From UBA969 sp041694635 (GTDB lineage: Bacteria > Planctomycetota > Planctomycetia > Gemmatales > Gemmataceae): a stretch of 64,000 nt of DNA. Shown here piece by piece: positions 43,253-52,978 of the stretch. Position 1 is the first letter of the stretch. Each line of letters opens with the position of its first letter. Under the pieces are notes generated by a model. It ran no database searches and had not been told where the DNA came from. It saw only the letters and a program-made list of their open reading frames with translations. The stretch spans positions 62,001 through 126,000 of the forward strand of contig JBDNHI010000014.1 in the NCBI GenBank assembly GCA_041694635.1. The letters run 5' to 3'. Made by a program: the position numbers and the translations under genes.

Positions 43253-44560
43253 ATGCAAAGGCAACCTCGACGGGCTTTCCTACAAAAGAACCTTGCCCTA
43301 GCTACTACTGCAATCTTAGATGCTAAAACCCTTGAAATTGCTAAAACCCTCAAAATCGGTTTTATCGGACCTGGAGGTATGGGCACCAATCACCTCAAAC
43401 TTTTAGTCCAGCGTAAGGATATTAGTATCAGTTATATTTGTGATCCCGATTCCTTAAAACTTGCCAATGCTGTTAAGCTGGTTCAAACTGCAAGTGGAAT
43501 CGAACCCAAAGCTGTCAAAGATATGCGCCAAATCTTTGATGATAAATCAATCGATGCTGTTTGGATTGCAACTCCTGATCACTGGCACGGCCCCGCCACT
43601 ATTCTTGCTTGCGAAGCTGGCAAACATGTCTATGTCGAAAAACCTTGTAGCCATAATATTCGTGAAGGTAGATTGATGGTTGAGGCTGCCCGTAAAAATA
43701 AATGCATTGTTCAAGTAGGCACTCAATCTCGTAGCACCCCTCATATCCTTCAAGCGATGAAGAAAATTCAAGAAGGCGCCATCGGCGAAGTCCTTGTCTC
43801 CAAAGCCTGGAACAGCCAATTACGGCGAGATATTGGCAAACAAAAATCTTCCAATCCTCCACCTAATCTTGATTACGATCTTTGGACTGGGCCCGCACCT
43901 CTTCGACCTTATCAGTCTAATTTACTTCCCGGTATCTGGCGCTGGTGGTTAGACTTCGGCACTGGCGATGCCGGGAACGATGGCGTTCACGAAATCGATA
44001 TTGCTCGCTGGGGCTTAGGCGTTAACACTCATCCTTCTAACATCGCTGCCCTAGGTGGTAAAAATTTCTTCAAAGATGACCAGCAATTCCCCGATACTAT
44101 GTACTGCGCCTTCGATTACCCCAAAGCTTCCAAACAAGGCTTTTCTAAACAACTTATTTATGAACACCGCATTTGGTCTCCTTATATTCAAGAAGGTTTC
44201 GAAAACGGGAATGCTTTTTATGGCACCAATGGAATGATGATTCTCGGCAAGAACGGCGGTTGGCAACTCTTTGGCCCAAAAAATAAACTCATTGATTCAG
44301 GCAAAGGTTCTAGCGATGTCTCTGCTCATCATCAAAACTTTATCGATTGCATCTTTTCAGGCAAAACTCCCAATGGCGATATTGCCGAAGGGCACCTCAG
44401 CGCTTCTCTTGCTCACCTTGCTAACATTGCTTGCCGACTTAATAAAAGTTTTTCCTTCGACCCAACGATTGAAAAAATAACTGACCTTCCACTTGCCAAC
44501 AAACTTGTTGGCAGAACTTACCGCGAAGGCGGGCATTGGGCCATACCTAAAGGCGTTTAA
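43253..44560 (+). CDS. Gfo/Idh/MocA-family oxidoreductase with Tat-like signal
   Basis: A 435-residue NAD(P)-dependent dehydrogenase. The N-terminus QRQPRRAFLQKNLALATTA is twin-arginine-like. The Rossmann motif IGFIGPGGMGTNHLKLL follows, then the family Lys-Pro in HVYVEKPCSHNIREGRLMVE and the catalytic His in GNDGVHEIDIARWGL. Such exported planctomycete enzymes often oxidise sugars or polyols. With the SGNH esterase and DUF1080 genes downstream it may form a 3-keto-sugar pathway. Confidence 0.9.
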   Translation: MQRQPRRAFLQKNLALATTAILDAKTLEIAKTLKIGFIGPGGMGTNHLKLLVQRKDISISYICDPDSLKLANAVKLVQTASGIEPKAVKDMRQIFDDKSIDAVWIATPDHWHGPATILACEAGKHVYVEKPCSHNIREGRLMVEAARKNKCIVQVGTQSRSTPHILQAMKKIQEGAIGEVLVSKAWNSQLRRDIGKQKSSNPPPNLDYDLWTGPAPLRPYQSNLLPGIWRWWLDFGTGDAGNDGVHEIDIARWGLGVNTHPSNIAALGGKNFFKDDQQFPDTMYCAFDYPKASKQGFSKQLIYEHRIWSPYIQEGFENGNAFYGTNGMMILGKNGGWQLFGPKNKLIDSGKGSSDVSAHHQNFIDCIFSGKTPNGDIAEGHLSASLAHLANIACRLNKSFSFDPTIEKITDLPLANKLVGRTYREGGHWAIPKGV

Positions 44561-44614
44561 CTATCTCTTGTTTAAAGTTTTTTCTCTCTATTTTTTTAAT
44601 TTGAGACCTTCACT

Positions 44615-45448
44615 ATGAACTATTCTTGTTTTACATTCTTAACCGTTTTACTAATTTCAAACCTTTTTCCTTCTGCAAATTTTTTACCTTCTTCAAGCCT
44701 TTGTTTGGCCGATGAAGTAAAGCTTCCATCCAAAGAAAAGTTTTATCTCTTCCTCCTAGTTGGACAATCGAATATGGCTGGTAGGGGTCTGGTGGAAACG
44801 CAGGATAAAACCCCAGACCCTCAAGTATTAATGCTCAATAAAGCTGGCTTCTGGGTTCCAGCAATCGACCCACTACATTCCGATAAAACTTCCGCCGGAA
44901 CTGGCCTAGGTAAAACCTTTGCTTTAAAAATTGCAGATGCAAACCCAGGCATCACTATTGGACTGATCCCTTGTGCGGTGGGTGGTTCTCCAATTGATAG
45001 CTGGAAGCAAGGCAAGTTTTACGCCCCCACCAAAAGCCATCCTTGGGATGATGCAATCCAACGATCTAAGATTGCCCTTAAATCTGGTCTGTTAAAAGGC
45101 ATTCTTTGGCATCAGGGAGAATCAGATTCTAACAAAATGCTGGCTAGCACTTATGAATTAAAGTTACAAAACCTTATTCAAAATTTTCGTAAGGATTTAG
45201 GTGCCCCTGATGTCCCTTTTATCATAGGTCAGATTGGGAAATTTGAAGATAAGCCTTGGGATGAATTCCACACTACTATTGATAAAGCTCATCAAAACAT
45301 TTCTAAAACTATTCCCATTACTGCCTATGTTAGTGCTGAAGGATTAAAACATAAAGGCGATAAAACTCATTTTGATGCAGCTTCTTACCGAGAATTCGGA
45401 AAACGCTACGCAGAAGCTTTTTTGAAACTTGTACCTGTTAAGAAATAA
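44615..45448 (+). CDS. SGNH-type sialate O-acetylesterase-like protein
   Basis: A 277-residue secreted hydrolase. A signal peptide precedes the nucleophile block LLVGQSNMAGRG with Ser at about residue 52. The oxyanion and substrate region GLIPCAVGGSPIDSW and GILWHQGESDSN are also typical of the DUF303/SASA family. The catalytic His lies in KTHFDAASYREFGKRYA. It removes acetyl groups from carbohydrates in known members. It is 54 bases after the Gfo/Idh/MocA gene. Confidence 0.9.
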   Translation: MNYSCFTFLTVLLISNLFPSANFLPSSSLCLADEVKLPSKEKFYLFLLVGQSNMAGRGLVETQDKTPDPQVLMLNKAGFWVPAIDPLHSDKTSAGTGLGKTFALKIADANPGITIGLIPCAVGGSPIDSWKQGKFYAPTKSHPWDDAIQRSKIALKSGLLKGILWHQGESDSNKMLASTYELKLQNLIQNFRKDLGAPDVPFIIGQIGKFEDKPWDEFHTTIDKAHQNISKTIPITAYVSAEGLKHKGDKTHFDAASYREFGKRYAEAFLKLVPVKK

Positions 45449-45501
45449 TCATTTTAAATGTAGTTATGATTTCTTAAAACTTCTTTTGGAGAATTCACAC
45501 A

Positions 45502-46230
45502 ATGAAACTTTTATCCTTTGCTTTTCTTACACTTTTTATTCCGATTGGTATTCTTCTTGCTGCGGATCCTGTTCCACCAAAAGGCTTTCGCCCTCTATTC
45601 AATGGCAAGGATCTTTCTGGCTGGTATGGCTTAAACCCTCACGCTTCCGCAAAGCTACAAGGTGAAAAGCTTAGCGCTAATCTTAAAAAACAACGCGATG
45701 AATTTTCCAAACATTGGAAGGTTGATAACAACGAACTCATCAATGCAGGCGATGGGCCTTATGCCATCTCGAACGAAGAATTTGGAGATATCGAACTTCT
45801 GGTTGAATATAAAACTGTCGCTAAGGCAGATAGCGGAATCTATCTTCGTGGCTCGCCTCAAATTCAAATCTGGGATATCAACCAACCAAGTTTAGAAAAG
45901 GCACCCGACCGAAACCCAAACCGTGGCTCTGGGGGCCTTTTTAACAACTCCATTAAATCTAAGGGCCGTGACCCTCTTGTTGTTGCTGACAAACCTTTTG
46001 GCGAATGGAACTCCTTCCGCATCAAACAAGTGCAGTCACAAACTTGGGTTTGGCTTAACGATAAATTAGTTGTCGATAATGCAAAAATGGAAAATTACTG
46101 GGATCGTAAGTCTCCCTTGCCCAAGAAGGGGCCGATTATGCTGCAAACTCACGGGGGTGAAATTCGCTGGCGCAATATCTTCGTTAGAGATATTTCACCC
46201 GACGAAGCTAAATCTCTTCTTGCAAAGTGA
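45502..46230 (+). CDS. DUF1080 (3-keto-disaccharide hydrolase-like) secreted protein
   Basis: A 242-residue protein with a signal peptide. The DUF1080 concanavalin-like domain has FRPLFNGKDLSGWYG, HWKVDNNELINAGDGPY, DIELLVEYKT, DSGIYLRGSPQIQIWD, GEWNSFRIK and IMLQTHGGEIRWRNIFVRDI. Members hydrolyse 3-keto-glycosides after oxidation by a Gfo/Idh/MocA-type enzyme, which is encoded two genes upstream. GGAG lies 10 bases before the start. Confidence 0.92.
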   Translation: MKLLSFAFLTLFIPIGILLAADPVPPKGFRPLFNGKDLSGWYGLNPHASAKLQGEKLSANLKKQRDEFSKHWKVDNNELINAGDGPYAISNEEFGDIELLVEYKTVAKADSGIYLRGSPQIQIWDINQPSLEKAPDRNPNRGSGGLFNNSIKSKGRDPLVVADKPFGEWNSFRIKQVQSQTWVWLNDKLVVDNAKMENYWDRKSPLPKKGPIMLQTHGGEIRWRNIFVRDISPDEAKSLLAK

Positions 46231-46292
46231 TGCTTTAAATTTCAAAATCTTAAGTGCAACTTGTACCTAATTCATTCCAAATTAAAATGTGT

Positions 46293-47150
46293 TTACCGGG
46301 GCAAATACGCCCTTTCAATTTCCTCTTCGGATTTTGAAATAGTTTCTTTAGGCTTTGTTAAATTTAATCTGGATACAACTTCGGGTTCTCTTTGTGCAAT
46401 TTCCCATTCTGCTGCTGCATAGCCAATGGTTACTCCGGTTAAAGTTATAGCTGGGCCAATATAAAAAGAAGCAAATAAACTTGCTACCATGTCTGAGCCA
46501 TCTAAAATTTTTGGATACATTTGTCGATAGGTTGCTTTTTCGAGTTCCCAATCTTGAGTTTCCTTTGCATAAGCAATAACTTCATTAGTTTTTTGCTTCT
46601 GAGTATAAATAGAAATGAACGGTATTTTTGATGCAAGCGCATACGCACCTGGATTTTTCTTTGATTTAATGATTTTTGCAGTAGATAACTCTTCTAATAT
46701 TGCTACTGGATCATTTGAATTTATATGCAGAGTGTTGGTGAAAGGATCGTAACGATTTATTCCCCAAAAACTTGGCCTGACAACCACTGATTCAACCCAG
46801 TTGATCGAGCCAAGCGAATATTTTATCAAGGGGTTTACACTTTCATTCTCCTGCAACTTTTTCCAATCTTCTTTTGGCGTTTCTTGCTGTATTTTTACTT
46901 CCACCAGTTCCAGTTCGTTTTTCTCAAGGAATTCGTTCAAGATTTTTAAGTTGGTAGGCGATAATGGCTCACGGGCACGGTTCCAAGGCAGCTTCCTTCG
47001 AATTTTTTCTACCGTTGTTTTACCTTCTTCAGACTCAATTACTGATTCTTGTACCGCTATAGGTTGGATTTCTTTCCGTACGGATTCTTTTACTCTTAAG
47101 CTTGAGCAACCCCCTATCGCAATCAACATGATTATTAAACAAATACGCAT
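46293..47150 (-). CDS. Lipoprotein of unknown function
   Basis: A 285-residue protein with the lipobox AIGGC near residue 15. A charged N-terminal half is followed by NRYDPFTNTLHINSNDPVAI, LEELSTAKI and a C-terminal hydrophobic stretch (SLFASFYIGPAITLTGVTIG). The segment looks like a degenerate peptidase-like region because it has glutamates where a HEXXH helix might be, but no metal motif is present. The ATG at 47150 has GGAAAG upstream. It is convergent with the DUF1080 gene. The family is not recognised. Confidence 0.7.
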   Translation of the reverse strand: MRICLIIMLIAIGGCSSLRVKESVRKEIQPIAVQESVIESEEGKTTVEKIRRKLPWNRAREPLSPTNLKILNEFLEKNELELVEVKIQQETPKEDWKKLQENESVNPLIKYSLGSINWVESVVVRPSFWGINRYDPFTNTLHINSNDPVAILEELSTAKIIKSKKNPGAYALASKIPFISIYTQKQKTNEVIAYAKETQDWELEKATYRQMYPKILDGSDMVASLFASFYIGPAITLTGVTIGYAAAEWEIAQREPEVVSRLNLTKPKETISKSEEEIERAYLPR

Positions 47151-47492
47151 CAATTCTTTCCATATGGTGAGATGTGCTATAACCTTTATTTTTTAAAAAG
47201 CAATCTCATCGGTTTCAATTAGGTTACTCAAACTTACTTTTAAGCGAGGATAAATAATAAATGGCACAATTTTGCCCGTTTAGGTAATTCTGAAAACACC
47301 TTAAATTAACAAGGTGAGTTCAACAGCGTAAAAGCCCCGGCATTGCCGTGACACAAGCACGGGGTCCAACCAAAATATCTTTTGCAATTCAAACAGCTAG
47401 CAGTTGCAACAAATAAGAAGTAGAAGTAAAATAAAAAGAGTACTTTTTATAAAAATCGCCTACCTACGGGCCTGTTGGGATCCATCCTACCT
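47151..47492. other. Intergenic region with GC-rich hairpin cluster
   Basis: This 342-base gap lies between divergent genes. At 47333-47363 a GC-rich stretch has several overlapping short stems (CCCCG/CGGGG, CGGCA/TGCCG, CCGTG/CACGG). It may be structured RNA in the leader of the downstream cytochrome gene. No known riboswitch is recognised. Confidence 0.3.
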
Positions 47493-50400
47493 ATGTCAAA
47501 AAAACCAATTACCTCATTACTTCTTCTAGCTTTTTTACTTACACCTGCGGTTCAAGCAGGCGAAGCAGAAGACTTCGCTTTTTTTGAAGCCAAGGTGCGC
47601 CCACTTCTCATCGAACATTGCTATTCTTGCCATTCTAAAGATGCGAAAAAAGTTCGCGGCGAATTACTCCTCGATTCCAAAGAAGCTTGGCTGAAAGGTG
47701 GCGAAAGTGGACCAGTCATAGTACTCAATCACCCTGAAAAAAGCCTTTTTATCAAAGTTCTTAGCTACAACGATACGATTCAAATGCCACCCAAGGGAAA
47801 GTTGGCAGACAAAGATATTGCAATCCTGACTGAATGGGTCAAACGAGGGGCACCCGACCCCCGTAAAGGAACTGCACCCGTCATTGCAGTAAAAAAGATC
47901 GACTACGAAGCTGCGAAGAAGTATTGGGCATGGCAACCTCTGAAGAATGTTGCGCCTCCCACAGTTAAAGATGCAAGTTGGTGCAAGACCCCAATCGATC
48001 ACTTTCTTAAATTCAACATGGAAGCCAAGAGCATCACCCCGAACCCTGTTGCAGATAAGCATAAACTTATTCGCAGGGCATACCTTGATTTAATAGGATT
48101 GCCACCTTCTCCTAAAGAAGTTGATGTTTTTGTTAAGGATGATTCGGCAGACGCCTACGCAAAATTGATTGATCGTTTATTGCAAAACCCAGGTTACGGA
48201 GAAAGATGGGGCAGGCACTGGCTTGATGTTTCCCGCTTTGCTGAAAGCCATGGGTATGAACAAGATTACGATAGGCCCAATGCCTACCACTATCGCGACT
48301 TCGTTATCAAGGCCCTTAATCAAAATCTGCCTTACAACACTTTCGTCAAATGGCAGTTAGCAGGCGATGAATATGAGCCAAACAATCCTCTGGCGATGAT
48401 GGCAACGGGATTTTTAGCAGCAGGAACTCACGCGACTCAGATCACCGCAAGTCAGGCAGAAAAAGAACGCTACGATGAACTTGACGACATGGTTCGCACC
48501 ATCAGCACGACAATGCTAGGGCTTACGATTGCTTGCGCCCGCTGCCACGATCATAAGTTCGATCCGATAAGTAGTAATGATTATTACCGAATGATTTCGA
48601 CTTTTTCGACTACGGTAAGGTCTGATTACGATATCAAGATAGATTCAGAAAGTTACAGCAAGGAAAAATCTGCCTTTGATACGGAAAAGAAAAAGTTAGA
48701 AGAGGAGCGAACTGTTTGGGAAAAGCAGAATCTTAATGCAAAGTTAGAAGCGTGGGTAAAATCGGGGGCAAAGGATACCCAAGCCTCTCCCTTTTTATTC
48801 CCTGAAATTCTTTCGGTTAAAGCTAAGAATGGCACAGCCCTTTCTTCTACAGCCAACGGCATTATTTTAGCCACGGGTAAAAACCCAGATTTTGAAACCT
48901 ACAGCATCATTCTAAAATCTAGCAGTAATAAGGTTGCAGCTATTAGATTAGAAGCGCTTAGTGATGTGGCGTTAGTTAAAGGTGGGCCGGGCAGGGCACC
49001 GAATGGCAACTTCGCACTCAGCGATTTTAATGTTTCGGTTACTCCCTTTGATGCAGCCAACAAGCCAACTAAGGCACAGCCTGTGAAGTTGAAAACGGTT
49101 CGCTCTTCTTTTGACCAGAAGGGTTTGCCTGCCTTGGCGACCATTGATGCGGATAAGAAATCTTCTTGGGCCATCGATCCGCAATTTGGGAAGAATCATC
49201 AGGCGGTTTATGAACTCGATAAACCGCTTGAACTTCCTTACGGTGGGGAATGGTTGGTGAGCTTAGATTTTAATGGGAACAATTTTCATAATCTTGGTAA
49301 GTTAAGGCTTTCATTAACTTCGATGGCGTTAGCCCCGCTAGAAGTTCAGCCATTGCCTGAGAAAACACAATTAGCAATTGCAAAGCTTAAATCTGGGGAA
49401 AAGATTACAGCATTAGAACTTTCCGAACTCGGGGTTTGGTACCGAACTAAAGATGAAGATTGGCAGAAGCTTAATAAAAAAGTTGAAGATCACAATCGTA
49501 ATGAGCCCAAATCAAAGGTAGTGAAGGCTCTTATTTCCAGCGAAGGGGTTCCTGCGGTAAAAAATCATACCCAAGGGGCTGACTTTTACGACCCTATTCA
49601 TGTACTCAAGCGAGGCGACCTTGGTCAAAAAGTATCCATCGCGTCTACAGGCTATCCTCAAGTTCTGATGAAATCTAACCTTGACGAAAAACATTGGCTG
49701 ACTAAAGCTCCCGACGGTTCTAAAACTTCCTTCCGCAGAAAAAGCATGGCGGAATGGATTACCGATACCGAGCAAGGTGCAGGTATTCTTCTTGCTAGGG
49801 TTATAGTCAACCGAGTTTGGCATTATCATTTTGGCAGAGGTATTGTCTCCACACCTAGTGATTTTGGTGTTCAGGGTGAAAAACCTTCCAACCCTGAATT
49901 ACTCGATTGGCTGGCAGCAGAGTTTATTCGCAACGGTTGGAAACTCAAGGAATTACATAAGCTGATTATGACCAGTGCAGCTTTTATGCAATCTTCGAGC
50001 GTTGATGAGCCTAGGCAATTAAAAGACCGCGAGAACAATCTTGTTTGGCATTTTCAATCGCGCAGATTAGAAGCTGAAATCATCCGCGATTCCATGCTCA
50101 GTATTTCTGAAACCTTAGATCCCACGCCTTTTGGCCCAGGTACCCTAGATAATAATCAAAAACGCAGAAGCATCTATTTCTTCATCAAGCGGAGTAAACT
50201 TATTCCTATGATGATGCTTTTTGATGCCCCTGATTCTTTGCAAGATATGGCACTAAGGCCATCTACAACCATTGCGCCCCAAGCACTATTAATGATGAAC
50301 AGCAATATTATTAGGGGCTATGCAGATGCTTTTGCAATCAAGGTGATTAAGGAAGCGGGCGCTAAACCAGAGGATCAGATTAGACGAGCTTTCAAACTGG

Positions 50401-50561
50401 CATTCTCACGCGATGTAAAACCTATGGAATTAAAGGAAGGGCTCGAGTTTCTTGCAGAGCAACTGGCCTTTTACAAAGCAGAGAAAAAATCTGATACATT
50501 GGCGCTAGGCGATTTCTGTCAAGCTTTGTTCAGCCTTAATGAATTTGTCTTTCTCGATTAA
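47493..50561 (+). CDS. Planctomycete cytochrome-DUF1549-DUF1553 (PSCyt1/PSD1) protein
   Basis: A 1022-residue exported protein of the planctomycete-specific PSCyt1-PSCyt2-PSD1 architecture. The signal peptide precedes a single haem c site HCYSCHSKDAKKVRGELLLD (about residue 40) and MPPKGKLADKDIAILTEWV. DUF1549 follows with HWLDVSRFAESHGYE and TIACARCHDHKFDPIS, a second CxxCH. An accessory region and the C-terminal DUF1553 come next (RVIVNRVWHYHFGRGIVSTP, SDFGVQGEKPSNPELLDWLA). These proteins occur with DUF1501 partners, as here. The role is probably in periplasmic redox steps of polysaccharide use. ATG 47493 is preferred to a TTG at 47475. Confidence 0.93.
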   Translation: MSKKPITSLLLLAFLLTPAVQAGEAEDFAFFEAKVRPLLIEHCYSCHSKDAKKVRGELLLDSKEAWLKGGESGPVIVLNHPEKSLFIKVLSYNDTIQMPPKGKLADKDIAILTEWVKRGAPDPRKGTAPVIAVKKIDYEAAKKYWAWQPLKNVAPPTVKDASWCKTPIDHFLKFNMEAKSITPNPVADKHKLIRRAYLDLIGLPPSPKEVDVFVKDDSADAYAKLIDRLLQNPGYGERWGRHWLDVSRFAESHGYEQDYDRPNAYHYRDFVIKALNQNLPYNTFVKWQLAGDEYEPNNPLAMMATGFLAAGTHATQITASQAEKERYDELDDMVRTISTTMLGLTIACARCHDHKFDPISSNDYYRMISTFSTTVRSDYDIKIDSESYSKEKSAFDTEKKKLEEERTVWEKQNLNAKLEAWVKSGAKDTQASPFLFPEILSVKAKNGTALSSTANGIILATGKNPDFETYSIILKSSSNKVAAIRLEALSDVALVKGGPGRAPNGNFALSDFNVSVTPFDAANKPTKAQPVKLKTVRSSFDQKGLPALATIDADKKSSWAIDPQFGKNHQAVYELDKPLELPYGGEWLVSLDFNGNNFHNLGKLRLSLTSMALAPLEVQPLPEKTQLAIAKLKSGEKITALELSELGVWYRTKDEDWQKLNKKVEDHNRNEPKSKVVKALISSEGVPAVKNHTQGADFYDPIHVLKRGDLGQKVSIASTGYPQVLMKSNLDEKHWLTKAPDGSKTSFRRKSMAEWITDTEQGAGILLARVIVNRVWHYHFGRGIVSTPSDFGVQGEKPSNPELLDWLAAEFIRNGWKLKELHKLIMTSAAFMQSSSVDEPRQLKDRENNLVWHFQSRRLEAEIIRDSMLSISETLDPTPFGPGTLDNNQKRRSIYFFIKRSKLIPMMMLFDAPDSLQDMALRPSTTIAPQALLMMNSNIIRGYADAFAIKVIKEAGAKPEDQIRRAFKLAFSRDVKPMELKEGLEFLAEQLAFYKAEKKSDTLALGDFCQALFSLNEFVFLD

Positions 50562-50574
50562 CTAGGATTAATTT

Positions 50575-52047
50575 ATGCCTTTTAATGATATTCCCCATCT
50601 TCATGCCAACCCGAACTCCTTGCGCAGGCGAGATTTTCTTGCGCATAGCGGTCAAGGAATCGGTATGCTTGCCCTTGCAAGTTTGTTGGGAACAAATGAA
50701 ACCAAGGCCGCGGATCTTTCTCTTAACCCCTTGGCGCCCAGACAGGCTAACTTTCCTGCCAAGGCTAAATCTGTCATTTGGTTATTCATGAATGGCGGGC
50801 AAAGTCAGGTGGACACCTGGGATTATAAACCTGCACTTGCAAAGTATGATGGTCAAGAGCTTAAAGGGTTTGATAAGTTTACTGGTTTCTTTTCGGGTGA
50901 AGTTGGCCCGCTTATGAAGTCGCCCTTCAAGTTTGAACAAAAAGGCAAGTCGGGTACTTGGGTACCTGAAATTTTCCCCAATATGGTTGATCATGTAGAC
51001 GATATGGCGTTCATACATTCGTGCTTCACCGAGACAAACAATCATTCGCCTGCGCTTTTTCAGATCAACACAGGCTTTAGCAGAATGGGTTTCCCTTGTG
51101 TGGGTTCGTGGGTCACTTATGGCTTAGGGTCGGTGAGCCAAAATTTACCCGCCTTTGTGGTGATGTACGATACGCTGGGGAGGGGATTACCCAAAGGCCA
51201 CGCATCGAATTGGGGCGCGGGTTTCTTACCCGGAATTTTTCAAGGCACCGCTTTAAATCCCCAAGGACAAGCGATTGATAATTTAGCCCGACTTCCCCAT
51301 ATGAACGAAAAGGAACAGCGCAATCAGCTCGACCTCGTCAACAGGCTTAACCGAATTCATCAAGAACAAGCGCCTCAGGAAGCAGCACTTGCTGCAAGGA
51401 TTGAAAGTTTTGAGTTAGCTTATCGGATGCAGATGTCTGCGCCCGAAGCTTTCGATATTGATCTAGAACCCGAGCGCGTTAAGAAAATGTACGGCTTAGA
51501 CAATAAAAAATGTTCGCACTTTGCTAGGCAAGCTTTGGTGGCACGCAGATTGGTTGAACGCGGCTCTCGCTTCGTGCAAATTTATTCAGGCGGAATGGAA
51601 AACGAACGCAGTTGGGATGGGCACCGCGATATCGAAGGTAATCATCGGCAATTCGCAGGAGAAACCGACCAGCCCATCGGCGCTCTTCTTACCGATTTAA
51701 AACAACGAGGCTTATTAGACTCGACTTTAGTTATCTGTTGTGGAGAATTTGGCAGATTGCCTATCGTTCAGAAAACCAAAGACAAAAACTTTATGGGCAG
51801 GGACCATAACCCACACGCCTTTACCACTTGGATGGCAGGCGGGGGCGTTAAGGGGGGCACCCACTATGGCGAAACCGATGAGGTTGGTTTTAAAGCTGCG
51901 GTCAACAGGGTTAGTGTTAACGATCTTCATGCGACTATTTTGCAACTTCTTGGGATGGATCATACGAAGTTAACCTATCGTTATAATGGCAGAGATTTCC
52001 GACTGACGGATGTAGCGGGCAATGTTATCCGAGAAATCATCTCCTAA
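50575..52047 (+). CDS. DUF1501 protein with Tat signal
   Basis: A 490-residue alkaline-phosphatase/sulfatase-fold protein. The twin-arginine signal is LRRRDFLAHSGQGIGMLALA. Family blocks are SVIWLFMNGGQSQVDTWDYK, CFTETNNHSPALFQINTGFS, and the C-terminal LVICCGEFGRLP with GRDHNPHAFTTWMAGGGVKG. It starts 13 bases after the PSD1 gene, the usual planctomycete pairing, so one operon is nearly certain. The biochemical function is still unproven. Confidence 0.93.
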   Translation: MPFNDIPHLHANPNSLRRRDFLAHSGQGIGMLALASLLGTNETKAADLSLNPLAPRQANFPAKAKSVIWLFMNGGQSQVDTWDYKPALAKYDGQELKGFDKFTGFFSGEVGPLMKSPFKFEQKGKSGTWVPEIFPNMVDHVDDMAFIHSCFTETNNHSPALFQINTGFSRMGFPCVGSWVTYGLGSVSQNLPAFVVMYDTLGRGLPKGHASNWGAGFLPGIFQGTALNPQGQAIDNLARLPHMNEKEQRNQLDLVNRLNRIHQEQAPQEAALAARIESFELAYRMQMSAPEAFDIDLEPERVKKMYGLDNKKCSHFARQALVARRLVERGSRFVQIYSGGMENERSWDGHRDIEGNHRQFAGETDQPIGALLTDLKQRGLLDSTLVICCGEFGRLPIVQKTKDKNFMGRDHNPHAFTTWMAGGGVKGGTHYGETDEVGFKAAVNRVSVNDLHATILQLLGMDHTKLTYRYNGRDFRLTDVAGNVIREIIS

Positions 52048-52071
52048 TTTTCCTCGAAAGCAGTTTTCTTT

Positions 52072-52908
52072 ATGCCCAAGAATATTCTCCTCGTTGATTG
52101 CAACGATAGTCGTGGACTTGTCCATGCCATCACTGGGGCCTTGCTAAAACACTCGCTAAACATCACGATGAATCAAGAATTTGTAGACAAAGAGTCGAGC
52201 CGATTTTTTATGCGGACTGAATTCGATGGGCCCTTGGATGGGGTTTCCCTAGTTAATGAACTCACTGCTATTTTGCCTTTGGGGGCTTTGATAAAGCTTT
52301 GTGACCAACAACCGAAGAAAATTGTTCTGTTAGTTACGCGTGAGCCACATTGCCTGGGCGATATTCTGATTAGGCATGAATTCAAGCAGTTACAAGCAAC
52401 GATTTTGGGCGTGATCAGCAACCACGATTCGCTGCGTAATTTAGTCGAACGATTTGATTTGCCTTTTCATTTTGTTTCTCATGAAAAAATATCGCGTCAA
52501 GAACATGAACAAAAAATCCTTAAGTTGATCCAAGGGATGAACCCAGATTTTATTGTGCTTGCAAAGTACATGAGAATTTTAAGTCCTCACCTGGTTGACT
52601 TATTCCCCTCGAAGATCATTAACATTCATCATTCCTTCCTCCCTGCATTTGCGGGGGCTAAGCCTTACCAGCAAGCTTTTGATCGAGGTGTGAAAGTGAT
52701 TGGGGCAACTGCGCATTTTGTTACGGAACAACTTGATGAAGGGCCTATTATTTTCCAGCGCGTTATTCCAGTAAATCATTCGCATAGTGCGCAAGATATG
52801 GCAAATGCTGGGATTGATGTCGAGCAAATTGTCTTATCAAGTAGTTTAAAGCTTCTTTGTGAAGATCGCATTTTTATTTCAGGCAATCGAACCATCATCT
52901 TTGATTAA
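52072..52908 (+). CDS. purU: Formyltetrahydrofolate deformylase
   Basis: Hydrolyses 10-formyltetrahydrofolate to formate and tetrahydrofolate, supplying formate for purine synthesis. The N-terminal ACT domain starts NILLVDCNDSRGLVHAITGAL. The formyltransferase domain has the catalytic motif NIHHSFLPAFAGAKPYQQAF with the Asn-His pair and GATAHFVTEQLDEGPIIFQ with the Asp. Length 278 matches the family. It starts 24 bases after the DUF1501 gene, possibly read through from it, although the functions are unrelated. Confidence 0.94.
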   Translation: MPKNILLVDCNDSRGLVHAITGALLKHSLNITMNQEFVDKESSRFFMRTEFDGPLDGVSLVNELTAILPLGALIKLCDQQPKKIVLLVTREPHCLGDILIRHEFKQLQATILGVISNHDSLRNLVERFDLPFHFVSHEKISRQEHEQKILKLIQGMNPDFIVLAKYMRILSPHLVDLFPSKIINIHHSFLPAFAGAKPYQQAFDRGVKVIGATAHFVTEQLDEGPIIFQRVIPVNHSHSAQDMANAGIDVEQIVLSSSLKLLCEDRIFISGNRTIIFD

Positions 52909-52931
52909 AAAGTGTCTTGCATATAAATAAA

Positions 52932-52963
52932 AAAGGCTTGGGGATTAACCCAAGCCTTTCCTA
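52932..52963. terminator. Bidirectional terminator between purU and the fasciclin gene
   Basis: A perfect 11-base stem AAAGGCTTGGG/CCCAAGCCTTT with a 6-base loop and A/T tracts on both sides serves both convergent genes. Confidence 0.88.
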
Positions 52964-52978
52964 TTTAAGTAAGTTTAA

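Noticed and set aside
47333..47363. GC-rich stems thought at first to be a tRNA
   Set aside because: No cloverleaf with a T-arm or anticodon loop can be drawn.
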